In this document: positions 56,067-64,000 of the stretch, piece after piece
How the letters are laid out: the number at the start of each line of letters is the position of its first letter
Position numbering within the stretch: position 1 is the first letter of the stretch
NCBI GenBank assembly: GCA_032164295.1
Contig: JAJHTX010000006.1
Coordinates: 1,984,001 to 2,048,000, forward strand
DNA length: 64,000 bases
Reading direction: 5' to 3'
From: Inonotus obliquus
Lineage: Eukaryota > Basidiomycota > Agaricomycetes > Hymenochaetales > Hymenochaetaceae
Notes under the pieces: generated by a model
Seen by the model: the letters and a program-made list of their open reading frames with translations, nothing else
What the model was told of the DNA's origin: nothing
Database searches by the model: none
Made by a program: the position numbers and the translations under genes

Positions 56067-56619
56067 TCAGAGTGTATTCTTGCCAGGAAAGAGGGATGGA
56101 AGCGAAAGCAAAGAGCGATAGACTCGGTTCGCGTGAACGCAAAGTGAGAGACGCGCCCGCTCGATGCTCTTTCTGTTTTCGCATCACGTGCATTACATCA
56201 TCGCAAACCAAAAATATCCTAATCCGAATCTGAGTATCTGCAGGGATTATAGCTAGCGGAGAATCTCATAAAAATCAGGTAGTTTTTCTGAAGTCAGACA
56301 GGCTCAAGTTCCCCAGTGTGGTCATTGAGGACGGATCACTCGATTTTGATGCCGTTGAGACAAGGTCAGTGATATTTCTACGAATGGTCTACGACACGGA
56401 GACAAATTTTAACAGAACCGTCTATACCTAGTGCCATCGTTCTATCCGACTCGGATGCGACTACAGGAAGTGTACATTCTTGACTCATCAATGAGTGAAC
56501 CGGCGAATCGAGCGAAACTCCCTCTCTCAGTCCTTACGCTTGAAAAGATAATGTCCCACACCCCATCTAGTAAGAAAAAAAAATCAATAACTCCTCAAAG
56601 AAATACAACCAAACAACTC
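56067..56619. other. intergenic
   Basis: MDM31 promoter side and the 3' flank of the methyltransferase gene. No gene seen. Confidence 0.4.
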
Positions 56620-58261
56620 TTACTCTTCACCCCCATTCAACCCAAAGAACTCCGAACATGCGATATAGAATAACCTAAACCTATAAAACGCTTTCCTCCC
56701 TTCAGAAGGATCTAATCCTTTCGATTTAGCGTCCCTCTCAAGTTCAGCTAATCCTTCTTTAGCGTTTTTATCTTGTAATTGTAACCATGCTTCGAGAGTA
56801 CGCGAGTAATGTTTCCCGTTGATGAACCAACTTTGGAGTAAGGTTACGTCGTTTTGGAAGTATAGCTATTGTGCGGAATGGAGGGGACATAGAAATAGGG
56901 ATTGACGTTGTTAGTATACGGCTGATTCTTTAGATGTTATTCCCAAATTCTTGAGTAGAATGGATACTTACCAGAAGATCATGAGAAGGCATGGTTCCAC
57001 CCGAAAAGAACGTTTTCGCCATCCAGCTATCATCATCCTCGAAATGATACGGCGTGGTTTTATGACAGAAGATATGAACGAATAGAAGTGATTCTTCTTC
57101 ATCCTCTTTAATATCACCGTTCTTCACAGCGCTTTCATTTCCATCTTGTTTTATTGACTGAGTCGGTTTTGGACGCAGCCAAGTCGAGACTTTACGAAGG
57201 AGTAGTTCGTAATTTTTCATATGTTCGAACATCTTCGATCGAATGTGGATACCAATATGAATACGTGTCGAATACCGTGATTATACACAAAAAGTCACTC
57301 ACCTCGATAGAAAAGATCCTATCGAAACTATATCCAACATATTCAGGTCAGCTCCTACCTTTCACCTCACCACATTACTACCAACTGTACGGTACTCACG
57401 TTCTACCATCCGTAAAATCGAAAGTGTTCACATCCGCAGTGATAACCTACACCATTATCCAATTACGTGAGTACTCGGACTCAAGATTTGGGTTGGGACC
57501 ATCAGCATACCTCTACGTTGGTAAAACCTTTCTCCTTTGCGACTCCTAGGATATGTTCTCTTTGAGTATTCGAATTCGATAACCCGACGATTCGGGAGTT
57601 TGGGTATTTCTTCAAAGACGGGTAAGTGTGAGCTCTAAGTACAAAGAGCGAGATATAGGAAATGAGATAGAACGAACCTCGGCAAGGTATAGAGTCAAAC
57701 TCCCCCAACCTACACCACGAAAAAAATCCCATTCAGCCAAATAGTTAAAGTTATCAGTTATAACAAGAAGACACACCACATCCAAGATCAAGAACATCCA
57801 ACCCATCTCTCATCCTCCCCTTCACACAATAACTCTCCAACGACCTCTCCTCCGCTTCCCCAATCCCCTCCTTCCCACTCGGAAACAAACAAGCAGAATA
57901 TTTCCCTCTCGGACCCAAACAACTCAATATAAATCTAGTAGACACCTCATAATGCTGTTCATTAGCCTTTTGAGTTTTGAGTGCTATGGAGTCGAGAGAA
58001 CGGAGGGACGAGATGAAGCTTTGTTTTGCGGAGAGGTGGGCGGAGAATGTTGAGTGAGAGATTTGGTGGAGACGGATTCGGCAGAGTGTACGTGCTATGA
58101 GGCGGAGGAGGAAGTCTGGGATTAGGCCCTGTAAAATCGAGTACGCGAGAAACGATGAAGAAAGTAGTTTTAGCTCTCGTATACGTGCGGTACACAAAGA
58201 GCATACGCACCCTATCCATAGCACCATACCCCAACTGCTCAAGGAAACCCATCATCCCCAT
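56620..58261 (-). CDS. SAM-dependent methyltransferase, CFA-synthase/coclaurine N-methyltransferase-like
   Basis: Eight exons: 58211..58261, 57777..58128, 57678..57709, 57511..57609, 57400..57446, 57303..57327, 56972..57232 and 56620..56865; 370 aa. The SAM-binding motif VLDLGCGWGSLTLYLAE (residues about 129-145) is assembled across two junctions. It is followed by NSRIVGLSNSNTQREHI, the acidic ITADVNTFDF, FDRIFSIEMFEHMKNYE, and LFVHIFCHKTTPYHFEDDD. The C-terminal W-INGKHYSRTLEAWL block is typical of the cyclopropane-fatty-acid synthase / coclaurine N-methyltransferase superfamily. Substrate (lipid or amine) cannot be told. The catalytic region lacks a signal peptide; the N-terminal helix region IPDFLLRLIARTLC may associate with membranes. 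Confidence 0.9.
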
Positions 58262-59117
58262 AACAATAAAGCACTGTAAGTACCAAGTTCAGTTTGAGGA
58301 CTCCAGTCGGCAACGACGAGTCACTGGACCAAGTAAAGACGGTCAGGACGCGACAGTTGCCTTCAAGTCGTTTTCAGATGCCACAAAGGGTCAAAGGCAA
58401 GATATTTCCCCCGAGTCGTGAGCATAGTGACGATCTCGACGACGTCGCCGTCGCCTCGTGTGCATGTTACCATGTCACCCGCGTCAAAGTCATCATGATG
58501 CCCGAATTTTCGCGCGCACCACGACAGAGACGAGAACCAGCTCATCCATTCGTTTATTGTCTTATAGCATCACGATAAACTAATTACACCCATCCCCAGG
58601 GGTTTCAGCTTTGAGGGGAAGTTGCAGTCACGTGTGCGTGAATTGTCAAAATTCTCAACTCGAGCTCAACAACAGAAAAACGATTAAGCATTAGCTACAC
58701 AAAGGGCGAGCTAAATGAGGTATACTACAGGAGGAGGAAACCGTGACAAAATTGACTCATAATGCATGTCTGAAGAAGCGACGTCTTGAGTCATAGGCCA
58801 CCAAATAAGTTGCACCAAGAAAGAAAAGAGAGGAATGCGAAACGAAACGGAGGAGACAAAAAAGATAGGTGAGGGGAAAGAGGAGGGAGGAAAGAGATGG
58901 GGGTGACGCACAACAAGAAAGGAACCTCAGAGGGGTGTTCGACAGCAGAGAGAAAAGACTGTACAGCGACGTCCTTGGAATAATGTCAAACGGGTGTATC
59001 GACAAGAAAATGATGACGTGTATCTTGTCCATTGAGTAGCCATCAGTCCTAAAGAGTCCATTCGGGAGATCGTCACCAAAGCTTTACGTTAAATACGTCC
59101 AACTCGGGAGTCAAGAT
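58262..59117. other. intergenic
   Basis: Methyltransferase promoter side and the 3' flank of the bZIP gene; includes a purine-rich block (about 58815-58925). No gene seen. Confidence 0.4.
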
Positions 59118-60379
59118 TCAGGACGCAGCGGTACCCGCCTCTCTGGACTGCTCAATTGCATTAGCATCCTCTGAACCTTTCGGATCTTCAGTTCCAGGGA
59201 CAACAGGATTCCCACCAAGAGCAGTAATCTGCGCTTGTGCCTGCTGCAATGCAGTCCTGAGAGCAGTGTTCTCAATACGCAGCTGGTCAACGAGGGCACG
59301 GCATTCTTCCCATCTCCGATTCGCCTCATCGGCGCCCGCAAGCGCGGCATCCAGAAGTTGAGAACGCTGTTCCAAGGCTTTTACATGCCTACAAATCAAA
59401 GAAAACGGTATTAGCTCCCACACTTGAAAGCAAAGAGAAAACTTCACGTACTGATCCCGTCTCTCTCGGAACGCCCGTTGTGCCTTTCGGTTCTGTTCTG
59501 CGCGCTTACTTGAACTGAGCTGCCTCGAGCTGGCTGATTGCGGTGACTGCAGCTGAGGCTGTTGTTGAGGGGGCTGCGGCTGAGGCGCGCCCTGCATGAG
59601 AGGAGGTCCTCCAGGTGCACCTGGAGGGGGCATCATTCCCGCTGTAGTGTAATCCTGGCCTGGAGGTGGCGGACCAGGATGGTATGCATAATGTATGGGC
59701 GGGTAAACACTACCCGCTGGTGGGGGTAAACCGGCATACACATGCGGAGGCGGAGGACCCATAGTAGGATGGCCCGGATGAGGTGGCGGGGGCTGTTGGG
59801 GATGCATTTGTGGCGGGGGCTGGGGCTGCTGCGCGGGTTGGGGGGGAGCAGACGCCTGTTGTTGTTGCTGTTGCTGCTGCTGTTGCGAATCGTCCGCGGT
59901 GGAAGGTGACTTCCGCTTGCGGGAAGTCCGCATTGGGGGGGCAGGTGGGATCTCCGCGCGTAGAGCCATGAAGGATGTTATCGGGCCACCCGCTGCAGCG
60001 GCAGGCTGATTCTGCTGCTGTCCCTGCTGCACTGTTTGTTGCTGCTGCTGCTGAGGAATAACGGCAGCTGCGCTCTGTGGAGGGGTAGGTTGTGCACCAG
60101 GAAGGGGGGCGGGGCTATTTGAATGTTGGTTTGTTGCAGGTGGCGGGACTGCATCCTTTTGCTCTACGAAAGTGAACCAGTTCGTACGCGGAAGAATAAA
60201 GGGAGTGGATGAAGCATACACAGAAAAAAGAGGAATGAGTCAGCTTTGGTGGCTTATGTTAGAGAAGATATGTAATACAGACGTGTAGTCATGTTTGGTT
60301 GTGCCTGTTGTGGATCGTTAGGATTGTTGTCGACCGCTTGTTGGGTAGGATTATTTGGACTATTGTCGGCAGCCGACAT
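59118..60379 (-). CDS. bZIP transcription factor of the YAP/KapC type, Gln/Pro-rich
   Basis: Exons 60283..60379, 59452..60163 and 59118..59388 give 359 aa. The basic region SSKRAEQNRKAQRAFRERRD carries the N-X7-R signature (N-RKAQRAF-R) with Q and F positions typical of the fungal Yap group. It runs into a leucine-zipper-like helix (HVKALEQRSQLLDAALAG, then LVDQLRIENTALRTAL). An intron splits the basic region from the zipper. The N-terminal 200 residues are Gln/Pro/Gly-rich, with a run of ten Gln and many PPP blocks, likely an activation domain. Intron 1 has the weak donor GTCTGT. Yap proteins commonly regulate stress responses; the regulon here is unknown. No Cys-rich redox domain is seen, unlike Yap1. 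Divergent from PPT1. Confidence 0.9.
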
Positions 60380-60961
60380 TGGGACTCTCCAGCGATTGAA
60401 GGACGTTTTGATGGATAAGTTGCCCTGTAAAGGCGTTGAGAGGAATAATATGCTGAGGTACGCGAGATGGTTGGGTAAGGAAAAGGCTGAGTAATGCCCT
60501 CTTCCACCTCAGCCCCCTTTTATGGCCTATCTCACCCCGGCACAACCGGCATCAATCCGGCTTCGGCTTTCCATTCCGACTTCCCCCTTAGTCACACGGT
60601 CACTTTATCACCTCCTGTGTTCTGCATATCATAACAGTGCTCGTTTCTGATTCTTTTTCACCGAGGAAAGAGAGAGCCTCTTGTAGGTTGATAATTATCC
60701 TTGAGAAATTCAACAGTGATGACCAATCCGAGATGACACAGTATGCCAAATGAAAACTCAATGCAGCCGGACCTTGATCCTTATAATGGCGCGGCATTGG
60801 CTGTGGGGACTGTACCAAGTGCGAGTAAGACGGACAGAACATCGGACTCTAGGGAAACATCGGGTACCCAGACTGAATTCATTGGCTGATGACTCGTGAG
60901 TCGTGCGTGACATGATACAAACGTACCTTGCGTAACTTGTCGTCAACTCTCTACCAAAATA
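60380..60961. promoter_or_regulatory. divergent promoter region of the bZIP gene and PPT1
   Basis: 582 bp between two divergent start codons. No specific operator can be assigned from sequence. Confidence 0.4.
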
Positions 60962-63900
60962 ATGTCCAACACTTCATCCTCCTCAACACCAGCTTCCTCA
61001 ACCCATTCCTCCCCACTCTCAACAACAACTACTCTTACTTCAGATTCACCATCAGTCTCCTTACATGATATCTCCTCAGAAGATCGCCAAGCAGCCGCAG
61101 TGCTCAAACAACGTGCCAATGCGGCCTTTACCTCTCAGGATTATGCCACTGCCGCTAACCTGTACGGTGAAGCTATTGCAAAGAACCCATGTGATCCTAC
61201 TTTGTTCTGTAACCGCGCGTATGCGAGGATGAAGATCGAGGAACATGGTTATGCTATTGCAGATTGCTGTATGTGACTTACAAGGTCGTGTGCGCTAATC
61301 TCATCATGTTGTACAGCAAAGGCGATTGAACTTGACCCGAACTATGTCAAGGCATATTATCGGTGATCTCTTGCGGTCATCATCCAACGTTGATCATCTA
61401 TTGACAACATCTGTTGTATGTGTATAGACGAGCTCTATGCTACGTTCAAGTCCTCAAACCCAAGCTCGGCGTAGCGGACTTCAAGAAAGTCCTTGCTCTC
61501 GAGCCTAAGAATGCCATTGCCCGCACGCAGTTCGAGGCGACACAGAAGTTAATCCGGAAGACAGAGTTCGAGAAGGTATGTGGTATTTACAGTGGCTACT
61601 CACTTACTTGGAGTTCTTGCCTGAGATTCCCTCGCGTGATGGGATCCAACTCAAATTTGCGCTTTTCTCCTCTCTAATGTTGTACTGATTGAGTATGCCT
61701 TCCGACTATAATTTTCGCAGGCGATAGAAATGGAAGAGGAGAAAGATGCGGCGGAACGGTGTAAGGAGATCATCGCCGAAGGTCCGTCCTACCCCTCCGT
61801 ACTCTTGCTCTAACAATTCAGCTCACCGATCAATCAGATGGTTGCCCGTTGGAAAAATCATATACGGGTCCACATCTTCCGACACTTGAAGATGGCAAAC
61901 TCTACACGATCAACCCTCAATTTATCCGGGACATGCTTGCATGGTTCAAGGAAGGAAAGTCTTTACCAAGGCGTTACGTATGGGAGATCGCCCTCGGCGC
62001 TTATTCGCACTTCACCAAAGAGGAAAGCATGGTGGACCTGGAAGTGGAGGACGGGGTGACAGTTGATGTTATCGGGGACGTGCACGGTAAGCAACGCATC
62101 ATCATACGATATGTGAGGAGCGCATGTTCCTTAAATCCGAATTTAGGTCAATTCTACGACTACTTGCACTTATTGGAACTTACCGGCGAGCCGTCGGAGA
62201 CTCACTGTCTGCTCATGAATGGTGACCTTGTTGATCGAGGGTCGTGGTCAATCGAGGTCATCATTACTGCTTTCGCCTTCAAATGTGCGTCTTCCATTAC
62301 CCCTCCTTATGGCTTTCTTCACTGAGCTAACGAACACCAATTGGACGTATCTAACTTCCCGAATATTGGTGGTCAAATCGAATGCCACCGAAATACTAAT
62401 ATGATGCCTGTTTCATCCGATTCGGACCATCCAACCGTAATACCGATTCGAATTCTTATTTGAATTTGATGCGCTGCCACTAATCTTCACTCATAATCCG
62501 CAAACGGTAAATGGATTGAATTTGAAACTTCTGACGCGGACTTCTGCGATGCTGTTGTGGTCAACCCGCTTACGACCCCGCTATGTCGCCGGGGTTACGC
62601 GGACTATCGGCTTGCTTAATGATCATCTCCCCCGAATTCAATTTCGAATTTGCTTCCGGTGTCGGAACCCTCTTAACTCTGTCTTGGTAATGATATCCAA
62701 CTGCGGGGCCGGAATGGGTTTTGGATGGGCATCTTGGGATTCTGGGCGTCGAAAATAACTGTCTCTCTTCCTCTTACTGATTATAATCCATCTCTGGGGA
62801 ATGGTAATGGCGTCATGTAGGGTTGTACCCGAAGCGGATGTTCGTTAACCGAGGGAATCATGAGACGAAGGATATGAATAGACAGTATGGGTTCGAAGGC
62901 GAGGCGAGGCAAAAACATGGAGAACAGACGTATAAGGTTGGCTTTACCTATCCTTTCAGTACGCCTTGATGACTAATTTCGACGTCTTGCAGCTCTTCGC
63001 TCATATCTTCACAGCCCGTAAGTCCCCTTTCGCCTCTTTCTATCCGCTCCTTACGAACTTCGTTTCCCTGTCCAGTTCCGCTCGCAACACTCATAACAGC
63101 GACAAAACAACCTGTCGCCCCTTCCTCTTCCGATCCTAACCCATCACAAACAAACCCTATCCTATCAGAAGATGGGAAGAAACGATACTTTGTCGTACAT
63201 GGAGGACTATTTAGTAAGGATGGTGTTACGCTTGATGAGATTAGGAAAACTCCGAGATTGGGGAGGCAGCCGGGTCAGGAGGGGTTGATGTGTAAGTGCT
63301 AAATGTCTTTTGGGTAAGGAAGCGGGAATTAGATGGAGCTGATGTTTGAACTATGGGATAGGTGAGATGTTGTGGACAGACCCTCAAGAGTTGCCCGGCC
63401 GTGGACCGAGTAAGAGAGTAAGTCATTTCGACCTTTGCGCGCCATTCATGGCATGGTCATTGACCTTCTTATTCCTTTGTAGGGAGTTGGCATCGCGTTC
63501 GGACCAGACGTCACCAAGCGGTGGTGTGAATTGAATAAGATCACAGGGATCTTCCGGAGTCATGAGGTCCGACAAAGTACGTACTGTACCACAATAAGAG
63601 TCTTTAGACGGAAAGATGGTGACTGATGTATGGTTGCTTTCTTTCAGATGGATATACGATTGAACATGAGGGTCTTTGCACCACTGTGAGATTCTCTTAT
63701 CCCGTAGACTTATCGTTGGGATGGATACTGACTCAGTTCTGTGTTGATAGGTATTTTCAGCGCCGAACTATGTAGACCAGAGTGGGAACAAGGGTGCTTT
63801 CGTAAGTCCTCTCCTAAGCCCTTTTCTAATTTACCTACTAGTTACATTCAAACATAATCACTGATGTGTTATTGTGTTAATTGTGAAAATAGATCCGAGT

Positions 63901-64000
63901 AGACTCTGCTGGGAGCTTGGAATATCAACAGTTCGAAGCGAAGCCTCATCCACCTATAAAACCAATGGCGTATGCGCAGGGTGGACTAGCGAGTATGTTT
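60962..64000 (+). CDS. PPT1: TPR-containing serine/threonine phosphatase PP5 (partial at right edge)
   Basis: Fourteen exons: 60962..61268, 61317..61362, 61428..61575, 61721..61781, 61838..62086, 62147..62284, 62821..62936, 62993..63017, 63076..63291, 63362..63417, 63483..63576, 63648..63685, 63751..63801 and 63893..64000; 551 codons in the window. A Ser/Thr-rich lead precedes a TPR region ([52 protein letters not shown]). The linker and PPP catalytic domain follow: [35 protein letters not shown]5 is activated by Hsp90 binding to the TPRs. Near the end, PMAYAQGG matches the family C-terminus, so only a few codons should lie beyond 64000. Intron 6 is exceptionally long (536 nt). A variable Pro/Ser/Asn-rich insertion lies in exon 9 (63090-63160). 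Confidence 0.95.
62285..62820 (+). other. 536-nt intron of PPT1
   Basis: Donor GTGCGT at 62285 and acceptor CATGTAG ending at 62820 restore [20 protein letters not shown]. All other introns of the gene are 50-145 nt. The interior has Gly/Arg-like GC-rich patches and repeated GAATTTGA / TTCGAAT words (62450-62660), suggesting an old insertion; no inverted termini were found. Confidence 0.65.

Overview
The window reads as genomic DNA of a mushroom-forming basidiomycete (Agaricomycetes). The support is dense short spliceosomal introns (mostly 48-65 nt, GTRNGT donors, CTAAY branch sites), an intron-bearing nuclear tRNA, fungal proteins such as Scp160, Mdm31, a Pho80-type cyclin and a Zn2Cys6 regulator, and a tandem expansion of LPPEILC-type F-box proteins. 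All gene models were spliced by hand from the sequence; reading phase was checked across the exon joins listed in each entry.

Layout. 0-8 kb: tRNA-Val(AAC), two tandem paralogous small secreted protein genes, a membrane/coiled-coil protein, and SLU7. 8-17 kb: gene-poor DNA with one short inverted-repeat element and a small Zn2Cys6 regulator. 17-20.5 kb: a conserved 151-aa unknown protein and a PCL-type cyclin. 20.5-25.4 kb: no recognisable gene. 25.4-39.4 kb: a compact housekeeping block holding a secreted SLT-domain lysozyme-like protein, ERO1, SCP160, an SR140/U2SURP-like splicing factor and PHS1.

39.8-52.3 kb: the most unusual part. It is a tandem array of five head-to-tail units. Each unit pairs a plus-strand F-box protein gene with a converging minus-strand reading frame of an unrecognised family. 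Only the second F-box copy is open from start to stop. Three others carry frameshifts and one has lost almost the whole gene. A DNA-transposon-like element with perfect 32-bp inverted repeats sits just upstream of unit 4.

53.3-64 kb: MDM31, a CFA-synthase/coclaurine-type methyltransferase, a glutamine-rich bZIP regulator, and the TPR phosphatase PPT1 (PP5), which runs to the right edge.

Functional links: ERO1 (disulfide formation) and PHS1 (very-long-chain fatty acid elongation) act in the ER. SLU7 and the SR140-like protein act in pre-mRNA splicing. MDM31 acts in the mitochondrial inner membrane. No biosynthetic cluster is evident. The F-box array looks like a birth-and-death gene family.
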